Numbered from the stretch's first letter, positions 1-7,070 are shown. The stretch is DNA of 17,442 bases from Anaerolineae bacterium (GCA_016926575.1 JAFGOJ010000339.1:1-17442); one strand, 5' to 3'. Notes: generated by a model not told the origin, from the letters alone. Program-made: numbers and translations.

Positions 1-256
1 CCTCGCCCCAGGTGTCGCTGGTGACGGGGGAGATGTAGACGAAACAGATATCCTGCCCGGAGTTATTGTAGAGGGTCAAGGGTACGTCGCCGCCGGTGGC
101 GGGTGGTGGCGATGTTGGTTGAGGGGCAGTGGTGGGCGCCGGGAGCGAGGTGGGTTGGGGCTGGGGTGGGAGGGGCGCCGGGGTGGTGCTGTTTCCACAT
201 GCCATGGTGGCGATGAGGAGCACAGCGAGTACGAAAACGACAGATCGGTTCTTCAT
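1..256 (-). CDS. Secreted lipoprotein, partial (C-terminal part outside window)
   Basis: The reading frame is open from an ATG at 256 to the window edge, giving 85 residues of an incomplete protein. Residues 1-20 form a basic start, a hydrophobic core (residues 6-18) and a cysteine at position 20 preceded by ATMA, which looks like a lipoprotein signal peptide, although the residue three before the cysteine is T rather than the usual L. A Pro/Thr/Gln-rich linker follows (about residues 24-58), then the start of a folded region containing NNSGQDICFVYISP and SDTWGE. I recognise this last segment as typical of uncharacterised surface proteins but cannot name a function. The start is supported by AAAGGA six bases upstream. 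The protein is probably anchored outside the membrane. It lies 70 bases downstream of the flavodoxin gene in the same direction and could be co-transcribed. Confidence 0.7.
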   Translation of the reverse strand, partial: MKNRSVVFVLAVLLIATMACGNSTTPAPLPPQPQPTSLPAPTTAPQPTSPPPATGGDVPLTLYNNSGQDICFVYISPVTSDTWGE

Positions 257-326
257 GACAGTCCTTTCGAAGTGGATATGAGGAGGACCCCGCCCGAATC
301 CTCGTTGGATCGGCCTTAGACCGATT

Positions 327-797
327 CTACATTGCCGCGGCGACCTGCCGGGCCCAGTTTGCGGCCCGGTCGAGCTCGCCGTCCAGGAGGGGGCCCTCGG
401 TGTCGCTGACGAAGAACGGCTCGGGGGCGACGACGAGGTGCCCGCCTTTCTTCTCCAGCCGCTTGCCGATGGGTTCGGCGGCGTAGCCGAACAGCCGGGC
501 GAAGAACGCCAGGATGCCCACCTCGTCGACCTGGCTCTGGGGGAACCGCGTGTCGAACGCGGCGACCTTGACCCCGTCGAGTCCGCTGTTGGAGAGGCCC
601 TTGAGGAAGCCGTTGATCGAGGGTAGGGCGGTGAACTTCTGCGTCGGCGAGCCGACGATGAGGAGATCGAGGCCCTTCAGGTGCTCAGGTTTGACGTCGC
701 CGGGGCGGAGCGCCTCCGCGCCCAGCGCTTCGCCCATCGCCTGGGCGACCTTCTCCGTGTTGCCGAAGGCTGAATCGTAGACGACCAAGGCTTTCAT
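327..797 (-). CDS. Flavodoxin family protein
   Basis: This 156-residue protein is the usual length of a short-chain flavodoxin, a cytoplasmic FMN-binding one-electron carrier. The N-terminus MKALVVYDSAFGNTEKVA holds the first beta strand and the FMN phosphate-binding loop (residues 8-15, with SAFGNTE standing in for the typical T-x-T-G-N-T-E). The segment LLIVGSPT (about 45-52) matches the third strand and the loop that contacts the flavin ring. No other domain is present, so it could be a free electron carrier or a small flavodoxin-like regulator. The ATG at 797 has AAGGAG eight bases upstream, and a promoter can be placed just before it. The redox cluster at 7071-11436 is too far away to tie it to this gene. 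Confidence 0.85.
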   Translation of the reverse strand: MKALVVYDSAFGNTEKVAQAMGEALGAEALRPGDVKPEHLKGLDLLIVGSPTQKFTALPSINGFLKGLSNSGLDGVKVAAFDTRFPQSQVDEVGILAFFARLFGYAAEPIGKRLEKKGGHLVVAPEPFFVSDTEGPLLDGELDRAANWARQVAAAM

Positions 798-816
798 CGA
801 GGATCTCCTTTTTAGC

Positions 817-846
817 CACGAATTGACACGAATTTACACTAATTTT
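817..846. repeat. Three tandem 10-base repeats (CACGAATTGA type)
   Basis: Three consecutive 10-base units are visible: CACGAATTGA, CACGAATTTA and CACTAATTTT. They lie directly upstream of the flavodoxin ribosome binding site and contain its likely -10 box. Similar CACGAATT arrays occur between genes in many unrelated bacterial genomes, and their function is not known to me. Confidence 0.75.
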
Positions 847-858
847 GTAACTTCTCAA
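831..858 (-). promoter_or_regulatory. Candidate sigma-70 promoter of the flavodoxin gene
   Basis: On the minus strand a TTGAGA box (853-858, five of six consensus) is separated by 16 bases from TAAATT (831-836, four of six consensus). Transcription would start about 25-30 bases before the flavodoxin ATG. The -10 box lies inside the 10-base tandem repeat at 817-846. This is prediction from sequence only. Confidence 0.4.
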
Positions 859-871
859 TAAAGCGGGGAGA

Positions 872-918
872 AGATGGGGGTTTTGCGGGCGGCGAAGCCG
901 CCCGCAAAACCCCCATCT
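872..918. repeat. Perfect 22-bp palindrome with GAA centre
   Basis: Arms at 872-893 and 897-918 are perfectly complementary over 22 bases and are separated only by GAA. The inner part is GCGGGCGGC-GAA-GCCGCCCGC, and the outer part has a run of five G and four T. A related palindrome with the same core lies at 16389-16429. It is intergenic, between the flavodoxin promoter and the tRNA terminator, and as RNA it would form a very stable hairpin in either direction. Confidence 0.9.
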
Positions 919-934
919 GAGCGACGGGGTAATC

Positions 935-965
935 AAAAAGCCCCACCTTTTACAGTGGAGCTTTT
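935..965 (-). terminator. Rho-independent terminator downstream of tRNA-Lys
   Basis: On the minus strand an 11-bp stem (arms 955-965 and 936-946, one G-U pair) closes an 8-base loop. The stem is followed by an uninterrupted T run that continues from its own U-rich 3' arm. It lies about 80 bases past the tRNA 3' end in the same direction, which fits termination of the tRNA transcript. Confidence 0.65.
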
Positions 966-1012
966 CTGCCCTCAAGTCGTCTTGGAGCCATACTGCCCCA
1001 CCATTTTAATCA

Positions 1013-1042
1013 GCAATTTGCAATTCCTAATTCGCAATTTGC
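1013..1042. repeat. Direct repeat GCAATTTGC next to tRNA 3' end
   Basis: GCAATTTGC occurs at 1013-1021 and again at 1034-1042, separated by AAT- and TTC-rich sequence. The second copy ends four bases from the tRNA. Arrays of AATTGC/AATTCGC units are common intergenic filler in several bacterial phyla; no function can be assigned. Confidence 0.6.
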
Positions 1043-1046
1043 CGAG

Positions 1047-1120
1047 TGACCCGCGTAGGACTCGAACCTACAACCAAGGGATTAAGAGTCCCCTGCTCTG
1101 CCAAATTGAGCTAGCGGGCC
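1047..1120 (-). tRNA. trnK: tRNA-Lys (anticodon CUU)
   Basis: The minus strand folds into a complete cloverleaf of 74 bases. The acceptor stem is GGCCCGC/GCGGGTC with one G-U pair. The D arm is GCTC/GAGC with GG in the loop, the anticodon stem is GGGGA/TCCCT, the variable loop is TGGTT, and the T arm is GTAGG/CCTAC around TTCGAGT. The seven-base anticodon loop CTCTTAA reads CTT, which decodes AAG (lysine). The discriminator base is A and the CCA end is not encoded. The gene has its own consensus promoter at 1131-1158 and a terminator at 935-965. Confidence 0.96.
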
Positions 1121-1130
1121 AGCGAGGGGA

Positions 1131-1158
1131 ATTATAGCCCCATCTCCCCGTTTGTCAA
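1131..1158 (-). promoter_or_regulatory. Perfect consensus sigma-70 promoter of tRNA-Lys
   Basis: The minus strand shows TTGACA (1153-1158), a 16-base spacer and TATAAT (1131-1136), both hexamers matching consensus exactly. The -10 box ends ten bases before the mature tRNA 5' end. The TGA inside the -35 box is the stop codon of the upstream glycosidase gene, so coding and promoter sequence overlap. Confidence 0.9.
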
Positions 1159-2603
1159 GACGGCGTTTGTGTGGCCGCCGCGAGAGAGGCGGAGAGCGGC
1201 GGAAGGACCAACGCGCCGTCGGCGAGCGACAGGCTCGCGCCGGAAAGCAGGTCGCGGAACGGCGCGGCCTGGGTCAGGTCCGCCGGCAGGGTGAGCGTGG
1301 CCGGCGCGTCGCCGACGTTGAAGGCGGCGACCAGCGTTTCCCCCTCCAGGCGGCGCGCGAAGGCGTAGGTCGATTCGTCCGCGTGGAGGCGGTGCAGCGT
1401 GCCGCGCCTCAACGCCGGATGCGCGCGGCGCAGCGCCGTACAGCGCTGGAACCAGTCCAGCAGGTCGTGATCCCAGCGTGCCTCGTCCCACGGGAATGCG
1501 CGGCGGCAGTCGGGATCGTCTGCGCCTTCCATCCCGACCTCGTCGCCGTAGTAGATGCTGGGTGCGCCGGGGAAGGCCATCTGGAAGAGCGTCGCCAGCT
1601 TCAGCCGCTGCCGGTCTCCGCCGACCATCGTCAGAAAGCGTGCCATGTCGTGGCTACTGAGCAAGTTGAACTGCGCCAGCGTCACGTCCCAGGCGTACAG
1701 GCTGAGCAATTGGTCGATGGCGTCGGCGAAGGCCGTCCCTGTGATGGGCTGGAGTTGAAAATCGCCGGGTTTGATCGAAGTGTCTAGCGCGCTGCCGCCG
1801 AAGAAGTTGAGACAGGCGCGGTTGAAGGGGTAGTTCATCGTTGCGTCGAAGTGATGGCCCTGGAGCCACGGCCCGGCCTCGTACCATATCTCGGCCAGGA
1901 TGTAGGTTTCCGGATCGATGGCCTTGACACGGCGGCGAAATTCCTCCCAAAAGCCGGGAGTGGTGATCTCCAGGGGCACGTCCAGCCGCCAGCCATCAAT
2001 GCCGCGCCGCACCCAATACTCCGCCACGCCCATCAAGTAGTTCCAAACCTGCGGGTTGTCGGTGTTCAATTTGGGCAGCGCAGGCAGCCCCCACCACGCG
2101 CCGTAATTCGGCGAGCCGTCCGCGTCGTACGCGTTTACCGGGAAGCTGTTGAACGTGAACCAGTCCACGTAGGGCGAGCTGGCTCCGTTCTCCATGACGT
2201 GATGGAACGGGAAGAACCCCCGGCTGGCGTGGTTGAAGACGCCGTCGATGACGATGCGGATCGAACGCGTGTGGGCGGCCGCGAGCAGCGCGTCGAACGC
2301 GTCGTTGCCACCCAGGATGGGATCGACCTGCAGGTAGTCGTAGGTGTGGTAGCGGTGGTTGGCGGCGGATTGGAAGATCGGGTTGAAGTAGATGGCGTCG
2401 ATGCCCAAGGCTTCCAGATAGTCGAGGCGTTCCAGCACGCCCAACAGGTCGCCGCCCTTGAATCCCTCGCGCGTGGGCGGGCTATCCCACGCCTCTAAAT
2501 TGGACGGTTTGGGCACGCGCGCGCTGGCGGCGAATCGGTCGGGAAAGATCTGGTAGAAGATGGCGTCTTTTACCCACTCGGGGGTGATGGGATGGGTCGT
2601 CAT
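1155..2603 (-). CDS. GH13 alpha-glycosidase (neopullulanase/cyclomaltodextrinase type)
   Basis: This 482-residue enzyme belongs to the alpha-amylase superfamily and should hydrolyse alpha-glucosidic bonds in maltodextrins or cyclodextrins. It has no signal peptide, so it acts in the cytoplasm. The barrel motifs are all present: YQIFPDRF (17-24), DGVFNH (120-125), LPKLN (176-180, typical of the neopullulanase side of the family), GWRLD with nucleophile D208, general acid E238 in AEIWYE, and SSHD with D319. A small beta C-domain ends the protein. Neopullulanases and cyclomaltodextrinases usually carry an N-terminal CBM34 domain and have about 580 residues; that domain is absent here. The ATG at 2603 is preferred: AGGAG lies eight bases upstream and homology begins there, while the frame continues open upstream only as an overlap with the PrsW gene. 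It is the last gene of the operon, 16 bases after prsW. Exact substrate is uncertain. Confidence 0.93.
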   Translation of the reverse strand: MTTHPITPEWVKDAIFYQIFPDRFAASARVPKPSNLEAWDSPPTREGFKGGDLLGVLERLDYLEALGIDAIYFNPIFQSAANHRYHTYDYLQVDPILGGNDAFDALLAAAHTRSIRIVIDGVFNHASRGFFPFHHVMENGASSPYVDWFTFNSFPVNAYDADGSPNYGAWWGLPALPKLNTDNPQVWNYLMGVAEYWVRRGIDGWRLDVPLEITTPGFWEEFRRRVKAIDPETYILAEIWYEAGPWLQGHHFDATMNYPFNRACLNFFGGSALDTSIKPGDFQLQPITGTAFADAIDQLLSLYAWDVTLAQFNLLSSHDMARFLTMVGGDRQRLKLATLFQMAFPGAPSIYYGDEVGMEGADDPDCRRAFPWDEARWDHDLLDWFQRCTALRRAHPALRRGTLHRLHADESTYAFARRLEGETLVAAFNVGDAPATLTLPADLTQAAPFRDLLSGASLSLADGALVLPPLSASLAAATQTPS

Positions 2604-2619
2604 AGTCGCTCCTGTCGGG

Positions 2620-3630
2620 TCATTCACTGCGCCGCGATCGCAGTTGGTAGAGCTCCTTGCGCATTGCTTCGATGCGCAGGAAGGTCGCTTGCTCTTTGCC
2701 GTGGGCTTCCCAGCTCTGCTTTGTGAACGCCAATTTGGTAGCCAATCGATAATACGTCTCCAGCGCCCACCAGCGCGAGAAATCGAACGCGAGCAGGGCG
2801 CGCAACCGCTCGGCGACGCGCTTGGGGTAGGATTGGATGACCTCGTACTCCCGTTTGCCCAGCGTGCCGATGTCCACTTCTTCCGCCAGTTGGTCGACGA
2901 TCCACTGCCTCTCGCGCAGCGAAATCCACACAATCGTGCCGATCATGGCGAGCACGCCGCCCCAGTCGGCGACGATGCTGATCAGGATCGGCCAGCCGAG
3001 CGCCGGGGCCAGCACCGTGCCGGCGTTGTGGATGGCGTGCAGGGCCATGCCTGCTGCCAGCCCCGCCGCCGGAGCGACGATTTTGACCGTCGTATGGGGC
3101 GTCGTGCGTGCCAGGGCCAGTCCCAGACCGGTGCAGGCGGTGAAGAGGGCGTGGTTGAGTCCGAAGAGCAGGGCGCGCAGGAAAGCCAGCCCCAAGACCC
3201 CCAGCAGTCCGCTGGTGCTGAACGCGCCGAGGAAGTAGAGCACGTTCTCCGTGGCCGCAAACCCGCACCCGATCAACCCGCCGTACAGAATGCCGTCCAG
3301 CGGGCTGTCGATCTCGCGGTGGAAGGCCAGAATCAGCAGCAATAGCAACAGGGCTTTGAACGGCTCCTCGGTCAGCGGGGCGATGAAGCTGGCGTTCATG
3401 AAATCGGCGCCCAATCCCGGCCCGGCCAGTTGGACGATGGGGATGTCGAAGACGAGCTGCGCGATGACGGAGAAGATGATCGCCGGGACAGCGCCCCACA
3501 GAAATGCGATCACCAGCAAGCCCAGCGGCTCTTTCTCGTACCGGTCGAACCACCACAGGATGGTGCTATAGATGAGCATTGGAAAGAAACCCAGAACCAC
3601 GACGGCAAGCAGGCCGATCAGGATGTCCAT
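2620..3630 (-). CDS. PrsW-type intramembrane metalloprotease
   Basis: A 336-residue membrane protein with about eight hydrophobic segments in its first 235 residues and a charged cytoplasmic-type tail (about 238-336). The four motifs of the PrsW family are visible: TEEPFK (E88, E89, K92), FAATEN (E128, N129), H160 in LNHALF, and HAIHN (H198, H201). The glutamates and histidines are those expected to hold the catalytic metal ion. In Bacillus PrsW cleaves the anti-sigma factor RsiW, but no sigma or anti-sigma gene lies here, so the substrate is unknown. The start at 3630 is chosen because AGGAG lies upstream and the first membrane segment begins at once; the frame extends further upstream into the PHP gene. 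It begins 11 bases after the PHP stop. The tail after residue 238 is longer than the core family and unexplained. Confidence 0.88.
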   Translation of the reverse strand: MDILIGLLAVVVLGFFPMLIYSTILWWFDRYEKEPLGLLVIAFLWGAVPAIIFSVIAQLVFDIPIVQLAGPGLGADFMNASFIAPLTEEPFKALLLLLLILAFHREIDSPLDGILYGGLIGCGFAATENVLYFLGAFSTSGLLGVLGLAFLRALLFGLNHALFTACTGLGLALARTTPHTTVKIVAPAAGLAAGMALHAIHNAGTVLAPALGWPILISIVADWGGVLAMIGTIVWISLRERQWIVDQLAEEVDIGTLGKREYEVIQSYPKRVAERLRALLAFDFSRWWALETYYRLATKLAFTKQSWEAHGKEQATFLRIEAMRKELYQLRSRRSE

Positions 3631-3641
3631 GCAGAACTCTC

Positions 3642-4322
3642 CTATGCCTCGGGGGCGCGAGGCGCGAGGCCGAACCGGCGCGCCAGTTTGGCGTAGGTCG
3701 ATACGGCGTGAATCCACGGCGGAGAGAGGCGCGCGCGGATGTGCCCGGCGCGCAGGCCGGCGAGGAATTCGACCGGGGTGTCGAACGGCGGGACGACCAC
3801 GACGGCGCGGCCCAGTTCCCAGACGTGATGCGCGTCGCTCCCGGCGGTCATCGGCAGGTCGTGGCGCTGCGCCAGGTCGCGCGCGGCGTCGTTGTCGCCC
3901 GGAAAGAGGCAGCGCGCGTTGAATGTTTCCAGGAAGTCGAGATGGTCGAGTACGGGGGTCAGTGCCGCCAACCCGATGGCCTCGCGGCGCACCCTATCTA
4001 GTGGGTGAGAGGCCCCCACCACGCCGCCCTGGGCGTGGACGCGCTCCACGACCTCCGCCGGCGGCAGGCCCGGCGGAACGCGCTCCTCGATGAAGTAGGC
4101 GATCAGCTCCCCGTGGGTGGTCTTGATCTCCTCCCCCACGATCACGCGTTGAGGGTCCATCTCCCTGAGGCGCAGCGCGCCGTCAACGGCGTTGTGGTCG
4201 GTGACCGCCACGCGGTCCAATCCCTTCCGTCGGCAGGCCTCCAGGAACGCCTCCAGAGAGGTTAGCGAGTCCCGCGAGTAGAGGGTGTGAGTGTGCAGTT
4301 CGCAGACCAGAGTACGTTCCAC
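3642..4322 (-). CDS. PHP-domain metal-dependent phosphoesterase
   Basis: This 226-residue protein is a stand-alone PHP domain. Visible metal-ligand motifs are HTH (H10, H12) in ELHTHTLYS, TDHN (D42, H43), GEEI (E64) followed by H70, SHP (H106), E132 in LETFN, and GSDAHH (D163, H165). Families with this pattern hydrolyse phosphoesters, for example nucleoside 3',5'-bisphosphates or short oligonucleotides; the substrate here is not evident. The start is a GTG at 4322, supported by GGAGGG, which lies within the last codons of the upstream permease gene, so the two genes are translationally linked with only four bases between them. It is likely cytoplasmic. Its place inside an exporter and protease operon is unusual and its role there is unknown. 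Confidence 0.88.
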   Translation of the reverse strand: MERTLVCELHTHTLYSRDSLTSLEAFLEACRRKGLDRVAVTDHNAVDGALRLREMDPQRVIVGEEIKTTHGELIAYFIEERVPPGLPPAEVVERVHAQGGVVGASHPLDRVRREAIGLAALTPVLDHLDFLETFNARCLFPGDNDAARDLAQRHDLPMTAGSDAHHVWELGRAVVVVPPFDTPVEFLAGLRAGHIRARLSPPWIHAVSTYAKLARRFGLAPRAPEA

Positions 4323-4326
4323 GTCT

Positions 4327-5820
4327 TTACCCTCCGTAGAACTGGAGCGCGAGCTGGGGCGTGATGGCGTATTCGATCCAGGCCGCGGCGATCAACATCG
4401 GCAGGACGACGAAGAGCAAGGTCTTCAGGAAGTCGGCCAGAGCTTGCAGCCACGCGTCGCCCACCATTTTGCCCGCCGGTGGCGCGGCGAACGTGGCCCC
4501 CAGCCGGACGCCCAGGGCCGACGCCAGCATAGCCGCCGGTATCTCGATCACGCCGTGCGGCGCCACCAGGACCAGGAAGTAGGTGAAGGGATCGTTGCCC
4601 GCCCAGACGACGTGGAACCCCAGGTAGACGATGATTGCCAGCGTCACCATCACCGTGCTCACGGCCAGCGTGCCGAAGGAGAACGCGCCCAGCAGGCTGG
4701 TTACGATTAGCGCGCGGAGGTTGAGTCCCAGGATGGCCCAGGGGGATGGCAGCGCCTCCAGCCCGCCGATGAGCAGGTTGCTAGTCTCGTCGAGCGTACC
4801 GCCCAGGAACAGCGTATCGGGCGGCAGCGGGTATTGCAGGGCGAACTTCCATCCGATGAAGAAGGCCCCGATCGCGCTGGCGAGTACGACCAGGAAGGGC
4901 AGGCGCGAGCGGCGAATGATGGATGGAAGTTCGCGCGCGTACAGTGCGACCGGCTTGCCCAGCCAACGCAGGCCCCGTGGCACGGCATCGGGGGCGCGGC
5001 CGAACAGCCACCATTCCCAACGCCACTCTTCCCTAAACGTGCGCCACAGTTGCCCCACCCGCATCTTGTCGATTTCGCGCCCCAGGAGTTGTTCCCGGTT
5101 CAAGAGGTGCAGCCCCATGCGGATCAACAGCGCGTTCCCCACCAGCAGGAAGAGCAGGATGCCCCACAGTGCATCGTAACGCGCCCAGAACATAATCACC
5201 GATTCCCCCTGCACCAGCAGAGCCATAGGAATGATGACAAAGCTGGCGAGCAGGTTGGCGGCGCGCACGCTGGTGGTCTGGGTAGAGATGATCACGGCCC
5301 CGGAGACCATGACCACCGCTTCGGCGGTCGTGAGGGCCACGACCTGCACCAGGAGCGGGAAGGGGATCGTCCAGCCCTGGAAGATGGCCAGCGCCACCAG
5401 GTAGACCGTGATCCCCAGGTAGCTGGCCGAGAGCGGCACGATCGTCGCGGCCAGGGTTTTGCCCAGGTAGAGCTGCGCGTCTGAGAGGGGCGAAGCCAGC
5501 AGTGGTTCCAGGCTTTTGCGTTCCTTTTCCCCCACGAATGTCTCCAGTGCGATCACCAGCGAAAAGGAGATGGGGAAGAAGCCGACGATCATGAGCAAGA
5601 AAGGCACCATCCGCTCGCCGATCAGCGCCCCGCCGTACCGGTTGAGGAAGTCCATGATGGCCCCGGCGGTGAAGTTCGCCAGTACGGGGAAAAAGAGGGT
5701 CAGGATCAAGATGGGTACCACCAGCCGCCAGTCGCGCAGGACGTCTTGGATCTCTCGCCAGGCCACGATCAACGCCAGTCTCAGGTTCTCACGCCACGTC
5801 GGTGCGGTGTCGTTGCCCAT
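4327..5820 (-). CDS. ABC-2 type permease fused to a SpoIIM-like membrane domain
   Basis: A 497-residue polytopic membrane protein. The N-terminal half (1-240) is an ABC-2 exporter permease: a soluble helix, a first membrane segment (33-50), a long loop, and the motif GEKERKSLEPLLASPLS (97-113) that is characteristic of NatB/YhaP-like permeases, then five more membrane segments. A charged linker (about 240-305) leads to a second membrane region (306-497) containing APHGVIEIPAAMLASALGVRLG-like sequence at 420-441, the hallmark of SpoIIM/DUF95 proteins. Separate permease and SpoIIM genes are commonly neighbours; here they form one chain. The gene starts directly at the base after the ATPase stop codon, with GGGAGG inside the ATPase end as ribosome site. 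With the ATPase it should form an exporter of unknown substrate. Confidence 0.88.
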   Translation of the reverse strand: MGNDTAPTWRENLRLALIVAWREIQDVLRDWRLVVPILILTLFFPVLANFTAGAIMDFLNRYGGALIGERMVPFLLMIVGFFPISFSLVIALETFVGEKERKSLEPLLASPLSDAQLYLGKTLAATIVPLSASYLGITVYLVALAIFQGWTIPFPLLVQVVALTTAEAVVMVSGAVIISTQTTSVRAANLLASFVIIPMALLVQGESVIMFWARYDALWGILLFLLVGNALLIRMGLHLLNREQLLGREIDKMRVGQLWRTFREEWRWEWWLFGRAPDAVPRGLRWLGKPVALYARELPSIIRRSRLPFLVVLASAIGAFFIGWKFALQYPLPPDTLFLGGTLDETSNLLIGGLEALPSPWAILGLNLRALIVTSLLGAFSFGTLAVSTVMVTLAIIVYLGFHVVWAGNDPFTYFLVLVAPHGVIEIPAAMLASALGVRLGATFAAPPAGKMVGDAWLQALADFLKTLLFVVLPMLIAAAWIEYAITPQLALQFYGG

Positions 5821-6738
5821 CTACGTCACGCCTCCCACAGCCTGAAGGTAGACGGATTCGAGGCTGCGCTCCCTTTCGCTCAGGGTGATGACGTCGACGT
5901 TTGCCTGCGCCAAAGCCCACACCAGGTGCGGGTTGGTGCTCTCGGGGGTCTCCGTCTCGTACCGTATCCATCCGTAGCCGTGCTCTACGACCTGCACGCG
6001 CTGCGAGACCAGGGATAGGGCGGTCTCGAACGCGCCGTTGACGCGCAACTCCATCACCGGCGGCCCGACCAGTTGCCGCTTCAGCTCGCCCGACGTGCCC
6101 AACGCTACGATTCTGCCCCTGCGGATGATGGCGATGCGGTTGGCCAGCACCTCGGCTTCGGCTAGATTGTGTGTGCAGACCAGGATGGCGCGGTGCTGGT
6201 TCTGCAGCGACTGGATGGTATCTCGCACCAGCTTGGCGCTATAGGGGTCCATCGCCGAGGTCGGCTCGTCCAGCAGCAGCACGGGCGGGTCGTGCAGCAG
6301 TGTGCGCGCCAGGGCCATCTTCTGTTGCATGCCCTTCGAGTATTCGCCGATCCTGCGTCCCCACGCCTCCTCCATACCGAACTGTTCGAGCAGCCGTTTG
6401 CCCCGCTTCTGGCGCGTCTCGGCATCCAGCCCGTAGAGCTGGCCGTAGAAATCCAGGTACTCTCGTCCTTCCATGCGCAGGTAAAGCCCGGGGTACTCCG
6501 TCAGCAAGCCCACCGACCGCCGCACGATGTCAGGGTAGAGTGCGCCGTCGTGGCCGCAGATCAACGCCCGCCCCGACGTCGGCTTGAGGATGGCCGCCAA
6601 CATACGCACGGTGGTCGTTTTGCCCGCTCCATTGGGCCCTAGCAGCGCCAGAATTTCCCCTGCCGCCACCGACATGGACAGGGCATTCACGGCCACGAAA
6701 TCGTCGAATTGTTTGGTTACACCTTCTGCTTCTATCAT
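5821..6738 (-). CDS. ABC transporter ATP-binding protein (NatA/CcmA type)
   Basis: A 305-residue cytoplasmic ATPase that powers the permease encoded next to it. Walker A is GPNGAGKTT (34-42), the signature is YSKGMQ (133-138, the form usual in NatA-like exporters instead of LSGGQ), Walker B is VLLLDEP (153-159), the D-loop is SAMD (161-164) and the switch histidine is H190. The usual Q-loop glutamine position reads TEYPGLY, as in many drug and Na+ exporters. About 65 residues after the nucleotide domain form the regulatory tail common to this subgroup. No Shine-Dalgarno sequence precedes the ATG; instead a TATAAT box ends ten bases before it, suggesting a leaderless mRNA. It is the first gene of the five-gene operon ending at 1155. 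Confidence 0.94.
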   Translation of the reverse strand: MIEAEGVTKQFDDFVAVNALSMSVAAGEILALLGPNGAGKTTTVRMLAAILKPTSGRALICGHDGALYPDIVRRSVGLLTEYPGLYLRMEGREYLDFYGQLYGLDAETRQKRGKRLLEQFGMEEAWGRRIGEYSKGMQQKMALARTLLHDPPVLLLDEPTSAMDPYSAKLVRDTIQSLQNQHRAILVCTHNLAEAEVLANRIAIIRRGRIVALGTSGELKRQLVGPPVMELRVNGAFETALSLVSQRVQVVEHGYGWIRYETETPESTNPHLVWALAQANVDVITLSERERSLESVYLQAVGGVT

Positions 6739-6748
6739 GGTGCCGGAG

Positions 6749-6777
6749 ATTATACCAGCATACCACTTCCATTACAA
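6749..6777 (-). promoter_or_regulatory. Promoter of the exporter operon, near-leaderless
   Basis: On the minus strand TTGTAA (6772-6777, four of six consensus), a 17-base spacer and a perfect TATAAT (6749-6754) precede the ATG at 6738 by only ten bases. Transcription would start roughly three to four bases before the start codon, and no ribosome binding site is present. Confidence 0.7.
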
Positions 6778-6867
6778 CCCTCACTTGACCTAAAAGGCAT
6801 TTTCGTTTATCCTATTCCAGACTGTTGTGAAAAAAGGAAAGACTCCCCTGAAAAAAGGAGAGGCAAC

Positions 6868-6996
6868 CACAAAGGACACAAAGAGCACCAAGATTTTTGG
6901 TATTCGCGTTAAGACTTTCTTGTTCTTCGTGCTGCTTTTCGGGCAACCTTGCGCAATTCCTTCATATCTTTCTTTGTGTCCTTTGTGCTCTTCGTG
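6868..6996. repeat. Inverted pair of CACAAAGGA-type 9-base tandem arrays
   Basis: Three 9-base units on the plus strand (CACAAAGGA, CACAAAGAG, CACCAAGAT; 6868-6894) face three units on the minus strand (CACGAAGAG, CACAAAGGA, CACAAAGAA; 6970-6996), with a further degenerate minus-strand copy at 6923-6931. Together they occupy most of the 332-base divergent gap between the exporter operon and the redox operon. Such arrays are widespread in intergenic DNA and give rise to spurious peptides such as NHEEHKGHKE. I see no gene in this gap. Confidence 0.75.
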
Positions 6997-7040
6997 GTTG
7001 AAGGCTTTTTTCAGTAGAATCATTCCAGTTGCGTGTAGAC

Positions 7041-7046
7041 GATAAT
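7041..7046 (+). promoter_or_regulatory. Possible -10 box of the redox operon
   Basis: GATAAT lies 24 bases before the ATG at 7071, a suitable distance for a -10 box. No good -35 box is found at 16-18 bases upstream, so the call is weak and an activator-dependent promoter is possible. Confidence 0.3.
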
Positions 7047-7070
7047 TACCAACGAACAGGAGGTATACGT

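Noticed and set aside
309..325. Small hairpin between the flavodoxin and lipoprotein genes as a terminator
   Set aside because: The stem is 7 bp with one G-U pair on a three-base loop and no T run follows in either direction, so termination is not supported.
2604..2933. N-terminal extension of the glycosidase frame
   Set aside because: The extension overlaps the PrsW coding region in another frame, and family similarity and the AGGAG site both begin at 2603.
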